A DNA stretch of 64,000 nt from Nematostella vectensis (GCF_932526225.1 NC_064037.1:2695203-2759202), one strand, 5' to 3'; positions 11,001 to 23,624 are shown, counted from the first letter of the stretch. The notes: generated by a model not told the origin, from the letters alone. Numbers and translations are program-made.

Positions 11001-14000
11001 TCACTTGTGTCTTATCGATTCTCACTTGTGACTGATTCTAAATTGTGTCTGATCCTCACTTGTGTCTGATCGATTCTCACTTGTGTCTCATCGATTCTCA
11101 CTTGTGTCTCATCGATTCTCACTTGTGACTGATTCTAAATTGTGTCTGATCCTCACTTGTGTCTGACCGATTATCACTTGTGTCTGACCGATTCTTACTC
11201 ATGTCTGAGTGATTCTCACTTGTGTCTGATCGATTCTTACTCGTGTCTGAGTGATTCTCACTTGTGTCTGACCGATTCTCACTTGTGTCTGATCGATTCT
11301 CACTTGTGTCTCATCGATTCTCACTTGTGTCTTATCGATTCTCACTTGTGACTGATTCTAAATTGTGTCTGATCCTCACTTGTGTCTGATTGATTCTCAC
11401 TTGTGTCTCATCGATTCTCACTTGTGTCTTATCGATTCTCACTTGTGACTGATTCTAAATTGTGTCTGATCCTCACTTGTGTCTGATCGATTCTCACTTG
11501 TGTCTCATCGATTCTCACTTGTGTCTCATCGATTCTCACTTGTGACTGATTCTAAATTGTGTCTGATCCTCACTTGTGTCTGACCGATTCTCACTTGTGT
11601 CTGACCGATTCTTACTCATGTCTGAGTGATTCTCACTTGTGTCTGATCGATTCTTACTCGTGTCTGAGTGATTCTCACTTGTGTCTGATCGATTCTTACT
11701 CGTGTCTGAGTGATTCTCACTTGTGTCTGATCGATTCTTACTTGTGTCTGAGTGATTCTCACTTGTGTCTGATCGATTCTTACTCGTGTCTGAGTGATTC
11801 TCACTTGTGTCTGATCGATTCTTACTCGTGTCTGAGTGATTCTCACTTGTGTCTGAGTAATTCTCACTTGTGTCTGACCGATTATCACTTGTGTCTGATC
11901 GATTCTTACTCGTGTCTGAGTGATTCTCACTTGTGTCTGATCGATTCTTACTCGTGTCTGAGTGATTCTCACTTGTGTCTGATCGATTCTTACTTGTGTC
12001 TGAGTGATTCTCACTTGCGTCTGATCGATTCTTACTCGTGTCTGAGTGATTCTCACTTGTGTCTGATCGAGTCTTACTCGTGTCTGAGTGATTCTCACTT
12101 GTATCTGATCGATTCTTACTCGTGTCTGAGTGATTCTCACTTGTGTCTGATCGATTCTTACTCGTGTCTGAGTGATTCTCACTTGTGTCTGATCGATTCT
12201 TACTCGTGTCTGAGTGATTCTCACTTGTGTCTGATCGATTCTTACTCGTGTCTGAGTGATTCTCACTTGTGTCTGATCGATTCTTACTCGTGTCTGAGTG
12301 ATTCTCACTTGTGTTGCAATTGCTTTTGCGCTTGTGTCCTTGTCACAACCACCCTTTAGTTGTCGCGGCGAATGGCAAAGAACCAATAACAAACGTTTCA
12401 TGGTAGTCATAGATATATCATAATAGTCAGATATAGATATATCATAATAGTCAGATATAGATATATCATAATAGTTAGATATAGATATATCATAATAGTT
12501 AGATATAGATATATCATAATAGTTGGATATAGATATATCTTAATAGTCAGATATAGATATATCATAATAGTTAGATATAGATATAGATATATCTTAATAG
12601 TCAGATATAGATATATCATAATAGTTAGATATAGATATAGATATATCTTAATAGTCAGATATAGATATATCATAACAGTTATATATCTTAATAGTTAGAT
12701 ATAGATATATCATAATGGTTAGATATAGATATAGATATATCTTAATAGTTAGATATAGATATATCATAAAAATTAGAATAGAAACAAAAAGCCTAAGCTG
12801 TCGTGGTCTTGTACCAGAACAATGAGTACAATACACCAAAAACTGGAATTCGACTCTGCCAAATTTTCGTCTTTACTAAGATTTCTTCAGGGCAGACTCA
12901 TAATAGTTAGATATATATATATTGATATATCATAATAGTTGAAAATATCACAGGCGTGATAGGCGTTGCCTTCTGTTATGGACAATCATGGAGTGCTGTA
13001 GATGTCCCACAAAAAAAGGCATTTTGGCAAAAATGTGAGTTGCAATAAAGCCAGTTCTATTTGTATCCAAATGCACAAACATCTTACATAAGAAAGGTGT
13101 AAGAACTAGAAAGTACCTAATGACTAAATCCAAAACCAAGCAAAAACTTGTGCCAATATTTCAGCTTTATAGTGAAAACCTTTATCTCACGAGCCGTCTT
13201 CCTTGATTCAGTATCGACGTTAAAGAACTTCACAGTATTTCCATGATTTGTTTGAATAGATGGTCTTGCTTGCTACTTATTGGTGTGAGTTTGTCATCTA
13301 AAAAGTCATGTTATTTCTTGGCGGAAGTCCCCTATTGCAAGGAAATTATCCCAGAAACTTATTGTTACTCTGGCAAAAAAAAAGTACATGAAGACAAACC
13401 TCGGCGAGGGCAGGTCCAACGTTTGGACTATCAGGAATCTCCTTCTCATCGTCCTCTTTCTCATCCTCATTTAAACGTGGGATTTCTTCTGAAAAGCAGA
13501 ACAAAACAACAGATGGAATCAACCAAATTATTCACTTATTATCCAATAAGCACCGATGACAGTCGATTCTCCTTAATTAAGTATTAGTACTATCGAGTTT
13601 CCATCGGCTTAAGTTAGAAAAACACAGCTATTCCATGGCTTAAGGCCAAGGTTTAACTCTCAAAACTGTGCTGGGTTTAAGGTACACGCGATTTGGAACC
13701 TTTGTCGTAATCTAATCCAACGAATCCTCCTCCGAAGATGCTTTTGCCTGAAGAATCCTTCATGTTCGCCCACCTGAAAATAATGTCAGAAATAAGGATA
13801 TCATAGAGTAGACGGAATAAAATAAGACGGATGAGCTTAACGACAAGTGGCGGATAAAAGTTACGGCTAGTTACGGATGAACGGTAAGAAACAGATAAAT
13901 GGCAAGACGGACAACGAGTGGTGAGCCTCCGCCTCCACTGATCAAACAACCGTAGGCTCTGGGGACAATATTGGAAGATTCCCTGAAGCTTCTTACCATC

Positions 14001-17000
14001 GACAGGATGAAACCTATGCCCCTAACGGGGTACACCTGTGACCTACAACCGCGCATTACAGTAGCTTACTTGTAGGTGATGGATATTTTATTCTTTTTCG
14101 GCAAGAAAACCCCGAGCTTTGGCCGCCATTTTCAGTATATTTCAAAATGGCGGCCAAATAGCGTACTCTGGGTTTTCTCCTCGTATAAAAAACTCTTACC
14201 CCTAGAAATAGGCTACGCTTTACAGGCGTTTCAATGCTATCAATCTTCTTCTATTATCAAATAACCATTAGAAGATTCCAAATAGGGAGATCCACGCACC
14301 ACGTGTAATTGGTGAGCAGTTTTTGGAAGCACCGTGCAAGGAACACGTGATCACGGTGTCCCTTTCTCCCCGTGATCTTGAACACTCTGTGGCATGCCAG
14401 TGCGTGTACGGGTGGGACGACCATCTCGAGGGATGTCTCGTTTCCCGGGATCTGCCCCGTGGGAGACATGAAATCCTCGCTGAGGAGCAGGAGGAGTTGT
14501 TTTTTGGCGAAGACTGGGTCGATTTTGGCCATTGGGAGCATGTTCATGGCCTCTTCGTATGATGAGAACTGAAATGGTAAAGGTGAAATGCCAATGCTCT
14601 CTGGCGTAAAATCAAGAATAATACTAATAAAAAATTAAAGAGACCATGACACGAAAAATACATAAGCTTTTATAAAAAAATATAGCTATCGATGTTTGCT
14701 TTAAAAATGCCTTTGCGCTTATTGATTACAATAATTTTTGTAATCGTGTTTTGAAAATGTCTTCTCTTGGCGACTTTTTTTGATTGGCTGACGTCAAGAG
14801 TCGTACACACTTGATGGGGTTCCAGTCGAACTTCGCTTGCCATTGTAGATTTGTAAAGATGAGGACAAGCATATCTCTTGTATTTTTTCTATTTCTCATG
14901 TTCAAACAATGGATCCAAGATTAACTTTTTCCTATCACTAAGATAGGGGTTTAAAATCGAAACCTGAAGTAAATGGAATGAAAAGACATCTCTGGAGTGT
15001 TTACCAGTTCAAGTCGATCGGTTCATTCAACCAAATGAATTTCAACCGGGTTATTTTGGCTTGTTTTGCGCACTACGCTTCATTTTTACCGGTAAGGATG
15101 AATGGTTTGATTATTAGAATATGTTCTATCAGATTGGAATTTATTTCAATGCATTTTTATTCGCAAACTGAGTTGAGATATATACGATTTCTTCCACGTG
15201 CGAATGCGAACGGCCATAAAACCAAGACGGGGCGAACAACTTCACTAAAGTTAGTAAACTCGCAAAAATACCAGTTCACCTTCAAACAGCACCCCGGGGT
15301 GGAAACTGTTGAAAGAACCACATGCAATTGTAATAATCTGATTCACTGTTGAGCCTCAAAGTACAACAAATTGCCAAACGGGAAAAGCGAAATAGTTTGT
15401 TTTACCGCGCCGATTGACAACAGGATTTGATTCAGTCATTCAAGGAATGGAATTTCTCTACAAAACGAACAGTCAAATTATCGGCAATTATCAGTCATTA
15501 CAATCGGGAGGGAGGAAGGGTAAACATAAAATTCGAATTTGTTCTGGAGCCAAGAAAAGCACGGTGAAGGGTGCAAGTTTTCTTGTGAGTAAATGTACAT
15601 TTGTGCGGTTGTTGTGCATTCCCTTTCACATATACCAAGTCTTGATGGCAGTTTTTCTTTAAAAAAAAACCAGAACTATTCAGGGATTATAATGCTAGTA
15701 CCATCTACTGCATTTGCTCGTTTGTTTACTATATAAAAGAGAATTAAATACAATCGAGTTTTTTTTTGCCGTTCAGTCATTCATGGGGTTTAGTCCTCGC
15801 ATCTCAACCTAGTTTCTCAACCTAGATTATATTTTTCTCTGTATTATTTGAAAGAATAGACGCGGAAATATAGATGCGTTACTTTTTGCCTTGTAATATC
15901 GTTTCGCAATTATTTGCAGCGTATATCTTATTGATTTGATCACAATTGTGATCGAAAAAGGGGTGAGTTTGCCAAAAGGTTGGGTGATTTGCGCGCAAAT
16001 GGTGTTCAAAAGGTAATAAAAAATATTAATAAAAATCACCGCTCCAATTGCTGCAGGATTCCTTATGGATACTTTGCTCAGGTTACACTCAGCTATTTTC
16101 TGGGGAAGATACGGACTCCACAATCAATTATATGTGTATTTTGGGTGGGAGCGTCCTATTTTGTATGGGAATGTCTAATGTTTATCGCCCACTTGTACAA
16201 CTCTTGACGTCACAAGTGATATGCAAATAAGATATTCGGATGTCGCCGGTTTCATGCGAAAATTTGCCAAAATTGCTCATTTTAAAAGGATCAAAAATCA
16301 GGTTTCCGTTTAAATCAAGTATCGAAAATTGGAGGAATTATTGTTGGGATATTACGCTACTATACTAACTAGTAAATTTGTCAAAATAAGCAAAAGAGAA
16401 TTTCGTGTCACGTTCTCTTTAACTAATAACAAATTCAGGGACGAGAAACAAAAAGGTACTCCCATCGTTACCGTTCAGCAGAAGAGGTCCAGCTTACCAT
16501 TTCAATTGCTAGCCTTTTTAAAACGTTCCCTTAACTTCATGCATATGATTAATGGCATTGAGAGCTAAACATCCTAAGACCCAGCTTTTATTGCACCTAA
16601 ATTTATCGTGTAATCCTAGATTTATGTGCTTTTATGGCTAAACTCGCCTACTTACCCAGGGGTACTCCCACTTGTCCGGGACACATACCACATCTCGTGT
16701 ATGCATGGCCCGCCACTCAGCGCACGAGTTTCTACCATCTTTACGGGAGTGCGGTGGTGGCGGCATGTCGTCATCGCCATCCAACCAATCAGCAACCACA
16801 TAATTATAGAACTGCTTACTCCAAAGGAGGCCCGCGTAGGACTGCCGCGCAACAAGACTTTCTTGCTTGGGAAGCGCGTCTGTGACAGAGAATAGTATAT
16901 ATAAGATAAACCATCATATGAAATACGTGTTTTAAAATCTCTACATTTCATAATGAATACAAGAGTACCAGCCCTGTCGCCCCAAAAAATTACAAAACAA

Positions 17001-20000
17001 AGCAAAGTTTTGGCGAATATACTACGGCCTACAGTTTATTGTTCATACACTACACTATAAATATCACCCCCCATCCGACTTTTCAGTTTCTTTTGCTCGG
17101 ACGAAGGGCTAACGCTCTAAATAATGTCAGCGCAATTACTCTGTTTTACAGAGGCGTACAACATACTTTTTCAACATTGTGTTGATTCATATTTTGTCTA
17201 AACTACAGTTTCACAAAGCCATTCAAACGTACCTGGGATAACGGCGTTGTAAAACTCATCCGCCTCCTTCTTTCGCTTGTCCATGACTGCGCCAAAAGCT
17301 CTCTCCGAGAAGGGACTGGACACAAGCTCGTCTTCCGCCATTAGTCTACATTTGAGAGTGCACTGACCACCGCTGACCACGTCAACCACGTAGTGAGCGG
17401 CCATCTTGCTCCCCTGTTGCTGTGTGCTTGTGGCGGATTCCTCGCCGTTTATAATACGCCGATGGAACGCGTCTTTAACAAGTGTCGTATAATTGGCGCT
17501 TCCATTAAACAGACGCTGTTGATACAGTGATTCATAAGATAGAACATATAGAGGAATAAGCTTGCACTGACAGATCACGTGACTTTTGGGGTGACAAGCT
17601 CGCCCGCGCTCAGGCTTTTAGCGCGAAAATAACAACAAAAAGCAGCTTAATAAGCGCTTACAAATAAGCAAGAAAATTTCTTTTTCAGAAAGGGCTTATT
17701 TTCATTGAAATATTTGATTTTTTCGTCGTTTTCTTGCGTGACGGGCGCGGTCATCTCTGTGTTTCTGAATTCGAGAAATAAACCATCCCGAAAAAAATGT
17801 CGATCAACCAACCCTTTGTTATTGTTTACAAGTGAACAATCTATTTGAAAGCATTATTAAAAATAGCCATCCAAGATAAAATTTCGATATGAATTTCGTT
17901 ATATCAAGGTTTTTCCCATACATTTTATTTTGCCGGGACCGGACATGTTAAACATTATATCGAGAATATTGTTATATTAAGTATCGTTATACCGAGGTTC
18001 CACTGAATAGGTATATCAGTTTCTTGTCTGAATCGGCATATTGATATGGATGCTTTATTGACTCGATCTTGAGTGGGAGCATAAAACGATTGGCCGTCTA
18101 AATGTGCACAAACCTCATACCTACCCATGTGTTGGTCTCATTCTCCGTGAAAAGAAATTCAGGTAAGTTTCCGGATGGATCCACATCAGCTACGAAGACA
18201 AACTTGCCACAGCCCCCATGGTTACATTCTGCTGTTCCAGGGTTGGTCTCAACCATAAATGGTTTCCCTGTGAACCCATTATGTTTACACCCCCAGATCC
18301 ACGTGTTTCGGTACCACAGGGTGGGTAGCACATGAAGGGTAGCTGTGTCTGGACCGCGATTGGTCAGAGTCAGGTTGATAAGTATGTCATTGGGGGAGCT
18401 CTTGACATATTCCACTTGGACATCCCAGTATTTGTTATCTTCAAAGATTCCTGTTGCAAAAACCATAAGCGAACTCAAGAAGAAGTGTATTAATAACTCC
18501 ACCGACTAGTTACCTGGAGAGAGGGAGGAGCAAGCTCCATAAAAGTAGATAGGGGTGCGCATCCTATCTTTTAGGGTAAAAAATCATACCAACTGCTATC
18601 CGGCTTCACTATATCTCTTAGGGTTATATTTCTGAGGGTTAACATTGATTTTGTGGACGATCACCCAGTCTGTTTTTTTTTTTATGGGAGTCCCCTCCCT
18701 AGCTAGATAGCACTTCAGAAGCTAAGATACTTGAGACAGACAGCTTTTAGCTCTAGCAGCGCACCACCAAATATCATGTGCCAGTTTGAGCATATCATTT
18801 GTGTCCCACCCCCTTTACCAGGCTAACCAAACCCATGCACTAGGAGCCACAATTTATTTATTTTTTCTTTTGTTGAAGTTTCCATACAGTACCAGTGTCG
18901 AGTAACTCAAACTCTGGGTCCACATGAGTTCTGTTCTTGTTAACTTCAATCAGTTGGCAGTATGGGAACTCCTCCTGAGGGTACTTGTACAGCGCCTTCA
19001 TGTACGAGTGGGTAGGGGTGGAGTCTAGATAGTAGTAACACTCTTTGACATCTTCACCATGGTTACCTCAAAATGATTGACAGTCGTTTAGTTTTTTTAT
19101 GGTTACCTTAAAGATTGACAAGAATCCTAATCAGCAATAAATGAACAAAAAAGAATAGCCTTATTAGTAGATGGGGCTAATAATAATTCCCAAATTATTT
19201 TAGATATCAATATAATTATGTCTTGTAATGTTTATTTAGAATGAGATAAAATCAGGTAATTCCAGCTTCATGTTTACAATGTAACTGTTACTTACAAAAA
19301 ATACTTAAAAAACATATACTTTACAATTTTCTATAGTGGAGACGTAAATGAAAAGCAAAATGCAAGAGCCTATTTATTTTGACTTATTTTTAATTTATGG
19401 TATTGAATAAAATCACAATGAAACTGTTCCTCTTTAATTTCTTTACATATAAGCAGGGAGAGCAGGGAGAAAATCAGTGAGGTCCCATCAGCCGTACCCT
19501 TCAGTGCTGGACCGCAGGGGCTAGTTTTCTGTATTGTGCCACTCCCCCTCCCCCCTCTCCCCAGTATTTGAAGGCCTGTTACAACCCTGCTCTTGGAAGT
19601 AAGATACCTTCTTTGTCTGTGAGGCCAAACAGTCTTTCTTTGATAATAGGATCCTTTCCATTCCACAAGCCAAGTGCAAAGCAGAGTTGACATTGGTTGT
19701 CTGTTATTCCAAGTAGACCATCCTCACCCCAACGGTAAATCCGTGATCGGGACTGATCATGAGATACAAAGTCCCAACTAAAGGTATACAAAAGATAGTT
19801 TTAATCAACCAAAACCAGACAATAAATATAGCAAGTGTGTCAAGAACATTATTGACCTTGTCTGTATCTAATTTGAAGGTAATTTGAGAGATTCATATTA
19901 TTTTCACAAGAAACATATCTGGTCTATACTTTCTACAACAAAAATTCCTAAGTCAAAATATCATTTTAAATAAAATGTCTAACATATTAATGGAAGGCAA

Positions 20001-20746
20001 TAAGACAAATTGACTGAAAAGTAGCAGGAAAAAAATACCAAAATACTTATTTTATATATTTTATATATTAATAATTTAAATAATAATAATAGATTCATAT
20101 TGTTATTTAATTTTAAGGTTTGGATTAATTATTTGGGGTGCAACATATTTGAAATCCATGTAACAACAAAAAAAAAACGTTTTTTTTAACATTTCTCTTA
20201 TCAAAGAAGTGTTAGGAATGTATAATACTCAATCATCAAGAGCAATTTGGTATTTCGAAAACAAAAAAGGGTCGTACGAGAAACCTAGCACCTTTCAAAG
20301 ACACGTGTGATCAAATCTAAAGTTCTGTTCAAGGGTTGAATTTTGACAAGTTAAGATTAAAAGCGTCTCTGTAGACGCGTTTGATTTGCATATTTGCAAA
20401 AAGTACAGATAACTAAATACCTTGCGTTCACGCTAGCCTTCCCAACTGTTTTTATCGATTAAGCGTTAAATGTTTTCAATTTAACACAGCTGTTTACATC
20501 GTGTGACGTCCATTTATTTGATACTGCAATCACTTCACTTTATGAGCAGGCGCGAATAACTTACTAATTCCCGTCGTGGGAGTAATCCTCTCTAACCGTT
20601 CCCCACTGGCGTTCGGTAAGATAAGGTCCCCAGCGTTTCCACTCTTTCTTGCCACGTTTGTCATCCTTCAACCGTTTTGTCTCCTCCGTTGAATGTTCCA
20701 TCACCAGAGGTGATTGATGGTGTCTCAGCGAACTTTTCTTGAACAT
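8042..20746 (-). CDS. GH63/MGH1-like glycoside hydrolase, 13 exons
   Basis: Predicted soluble glycoside hydrolase of the GH63/MGH1-like (alpha/alpha)6-barrel group, most familiar from bacterial proteins of 880-900 residues. Substrate is not predictable. Exons in order: 20565-20746, 19608-19777, 18893-19066, 18125-18450, 17233-17515, 16656-16879, 14300-14568, 13700-13773, 13400-13488, 9812-10174, 8948-9209, 8563-8839, 8042-8105. All introns are GT-AG, phases match, and the sum is 2,757 nt (918 residues plus stop). Family landmarks in order: [173 protein letters not shown]. There is no signal peptide. A start at Met16 (20699-20701) is an alternative. Exon 9 adds an acidic insert. The least certain join is 9 to 10. 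Confidence 0.9.
10300..12346. repeat. 21-bp tandem repeat array in hydrolase intron 9
   Basis: About 2 kb of a 21-bp unit of the type TCTGACCGATTCTCACTTGTG. In the right half (11590-12310) units alternate with a TCTGAGTGATTC variant to give a 42-bp higher-order repeat. Because 21 is a multiple of three, long open frames appear on both strands (11559-12359 plus, 11616-12410 minus). These are periodicity artefacts, not genes. The array lies wholly between exons 9 and 10. Confidence 0.95.
12411..12946. repeat. AT-rich 24-bp tandem array, interrupted
   Basis: Units of the form ATAGTTAGATATAGATATAT with CATA or CTTA variants, from 12411 to about 12770. The array resumes briefly at 12898-12946. 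The interruption is a copy of a dispersed repeat (12771-12897). Confidence 0.9.
12771..12897. repeat. Dispersed repeat copy inside the AT-rich array
   Basis: The sequence from AAAAAGCCTAAGCTGTCGTGG through GGAATTCGACTCTGCC to TTCTTCAGG is shared, with few differences, with 37196-37307. Read on the minus strand it contains GAGTCGAATTCC, which resembles a polymerase III B box, so a SINE-type origin is possible. That last point is inference. Confidence 0.75.
14103..14178. repeat. Intronic hairpin of about 75 bp
   Basis: A perfect 14-bp stem, TTGGCCGCCATTTT (14119-14132) with its complement at 14144-14157, across an 11-nt loop. Outer arms GAAAACCC and GGGTTTTC extend the symmetry. It lies in hydrolase intron 7. 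It may be a tiny foldback element. Confidence 0.7.
14569..16655. other. Hydrolase intron 6, nothing recognised
   Basis: About 2.1 kb between exons 6 and 7. Short open frames here show no resemblance to known families. I looked for an alternative exon carrying the usual aspartate motif of the family and did not find one. Confidence 0.5.
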
Positions 20747-21440
20747 TGTAACGCGCGTGGCTTGAACTTACTCGGTGTACGTCTAGGAGCTTGCGCTACC
20801 GGAAGAATGCACCGAGAATCGCAGGGACTACACTTTAGGGTCAGCCAGCAGTATTTTAACGATCGCACGCAAGCGATACCTATCGTAATAGCAAACGCCA
20901 GATGGCACACCTTTCTCGATATGGAACTGAAACCTAATGCGATTTGGTTTATATCTGGTCCTGCAACGCCAGCTAACCTTTTATATTTATGCATCTTTTG
21001 TGATGATAACAATCACATGCCACTAGTCACGAATGCCAAGCTTAGACGGCCGTGACAGCCAGACGACAATCGGACCACGACAATCTCAAAAGTCAAGTGT
21101 GTCCGCCATGTTGGACGAGATCCTCCTTGGAAGGACTGGGCTACCACAGGCAGTCCACGAATGTTCTTCAGCCAAACAGCAACGCAGATCATCATTTGAT
21201 TTTCTTTGGGTTCATATAAAACACGTGATCATAATCTTATTCACATTCTTTTTTTTTTTTTCTTCTTTCTCCTTTTTCGTTACGTAAAGCAAAAAATACT
21301 TACATTACATTTTTACTTTCTAGTGAGTTTAATTTTATTTCCGTTCATTTCTTACTTTTAGCTATTTTATTACTCTTAGCTACCGGAATCCCTGTGGTTA
21401 CACATCTCGCACTTAGTCCCTAATTGCCGTCTCGTCCAAC
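20747..21440. promoter_or_regulatory. Divergent intergenic region between the hydrolase and HGH1
   Basis: The two start codons face away from each other across 694 bp, so both promoters should lie here. It contains a palindromic CACGTG E-box at 21222-21227 and a T-rich tract at 21240-21275. A 16-nt inverted repeat is also present: GCCATGTTGGACGAGA (21105-21120) and its complement at 21430-21445, which overlaps the HGH1 start codon. No TATA box is evident. The shared-promoter idea is inference from geometry. Confidence 0.5.
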
Positions 21441-23314
21441 ATGGCTACAAGCATTGAGGAGAAACAAGCAACGGAACTTTTAGGGTTTTTAAAGCAGTCA
21501 GAGCGTGGTGATGTCCGATACTTTGCTTTGGATTACATCCTTGGGCTAACTGTGACTGAAAGTGGTCAGCAATTCTTGAAAAATAACGAGGAATTCTTAT
21601 CACAATTGTACAAACTCACACGTGACTCGAACGAGAAAATAAGTAGTGACGCTTACTCTGCCCTTATAAACCTCTCTGCTGTACCGGCCTTGGCCGAGAA
21701 ACTCTTGAAGTTCAAGATCATAATTCCCTTGGTGGATTATCTACTCAATGAGAACAGCATACATGCTGACAAGTGCGCTGTTGTGCTGTCAAACTTAACA
21801 AGAACAGAGAGCACGTGCGAAATAGCGCTAAACGAGCTCCTGGCGGCCTCACCTGACTATGTTTACAGAGTGGTGGAGAGGTTCTGTGAGTCGAGTCTAG
21901 TCTCTGATTCGAGTCCAGATAGCTTGGCTTTATTTATATCAAACCTGACGCAGATGAAAAAAGGAAGAGAGCTGATGTTAGACAGGAAACGATGTGTAAT
22001 CCAGCGGTTGCTCCCATTCACCCAACACAAGTCATCATTAAACAGGAGGGGAGGGGTGGTGACGATTCTAAAGAATTGTTGTTTTGAGACAGGTATACCT
22101 TAATCTGTCCCTAACTATCAGATATAATTAAGAAAGGAGGAAGTGGTGGGGCCTGATGTACAGCATAGGGGGTTTGAGTTATTCTAAAGAACTGCTGCTT
22201 TTTGCCACTTTCCAGGGGGGAGGGAATCATGCAAAAAGGCCCTATTGATTTGCTTCCAATCAAAAGTGCCTCATGGACAATGGATTATTTCTTTTAAGAA
22301 AAAAATCCAAGTTATTTTATCTTTCTCTTTAGATACTCATGACTGGTTACTGAATGATGAAGTTGACATATTGCCTCATCTACTTCTACCCTTGGCTGGT
22401 GGTGAGGAACTCACAGAGGAGGAAACAGATAAACTCCCACCTGATCTTCAGTATCTGGACGAAAGCAAAGAGCGTGAAACTGATCCAGACATTAGGAATA
22501 TGCTGCTGGAATCTTTGCTTCAGGTAAGAAGGGTTTACACCCACTCCCCCCTCCCACACACACAGATAATCAGGGACTTAAAGGATAAAAAATTAAAGGA
22601 TATTTGTTTTATGTTTGATTCATTTTGTAAAAGCACCATATCCTAATGGTATAAATAATATGAAATTAAGCATCATGTTACCATGATAATAAAATACCAC
22701 AAGTAAGTGCCATGAGATCCTTTTTATTACATTTACTCCTCAATTTTACAAATATATGTACTATTCGGTTTACTTTGGGCAAATTTCTATCAATCAAAAG
22801 TGTGTATGTCTTAGTAAAGACTGATTGTTTACAAGCATGTTGACAATTAAACAAGTTTACCAGCTGACTATGATTACAGTAACAGTAGAGGATTAGCAGT
22901 TTGAACCTTTTCTGAGGGCTGGTGATACAGCTGAACAGCAGAAATTGCCTTTTAAATTTGCCATTTAAAATTTAAATTCAAGTGAAATATCAATGTAGAA
23001 CAATGTATTTGAAAAGAAAAGGAAAAAAGGTATTGCAAATATAACTAAAATGAAAACAAAGGAGGGGTTTTGTTTTCTTTGAAATGTTTTTTTTTCTTCT
23101 CTTTATATAGCTTCTGGCAACAAAAAATGGGAGAACAATTATGCGAGATAAGAATGTTTATGTAATTCTCAGAGAATTGCACAATTGGGAAAAAGACGAA
23201 ATAGCTCAAGCAACCTGTCTGAAGTGCATTCATATTCTTATTGGAGAGGAGCCAGAACCTGGAATGGAAAACTTGAGGGAAGTTGTCATACCTGATAACA
23301 TCAAGTTTGACTAG
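21441..23314 (+). CDS. HGH1: Protein HGH1 homologue, 3 exons
   Basis: An armadillo/HEAT-repeat protein; in yeast and mammals HGH1 helps newly made translation elongation factor 2 fold with the TRiC/CCT chaperonin. Exons: 21441-22092, 22333-22523, 23111-23314 (652+191+204 nt, giving 348 residues). Donors GTATAC and GTAAGA and acceptors CTTTAG and TATATAG keep the frame. Helical repeats fill residues about 1-200. Diagnostic blocks are RRGGVVTILKNCCFET (joining exons 1 and 2), WLLNDEVDILPHLLLPLAG, LPPDLQYL, DPDIRNMLLE and the C-terminal IGEEPEPGMENL. It is somewhat shorter than human HGH1, mainly at the N-terminus. The start lies in CCAACATGG, a good context. Its stop is 310 bp from the convergent GPCR stop. 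Confidence 0.95.
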
Positions 23315-23624
23315 TTTTAATAAGATTTTACATGTATTAGATTATATCAACCTTTTTTTTGTCTATAACATCAAGTATAACCTGCCTATATTATCATTGT
23401 TTTTTAGTCTGTCGCGTGAGTTTGGCTTAGTATATCTCATCAACATAGGTTTGTCTGTTTGTTCAATTGATTAGTGTACAGTATCACATCAAGATATATA
23501 ACATTATGTTACTAAAAGTCAAATCAAGCTTGACTTAATCAAGGCATTTCTGCTGAATGAACTAAAATTAACATGTGTGGTTAATACAGTTATTTTGAAA
23601 ACAGTGTTCAGTCTCTTTGCTCAA
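23315..23624. other. Convergent 3' intergenic region
   Basis: Lies between the HGH1 and GPCR stop codons and presumably holds both 3' untranslated regions. It is T-rich and no other feature is recognised. Confidence 0.45.

Noticed and set aside
11559-12410. Open frames of 264-266 codons on both strands
   Set aside because: They arise from a 21-bp tandem repeat that has no stop in several frames; the translation is a seven-residue repeat on each strand and the array lies in an intron.
20714-21055. Plus-strand 113-codon frame upstream of HGH1
   Set aside because: It overlaps the first exon of the hydrolase on the other strand and shows no family resemblance.
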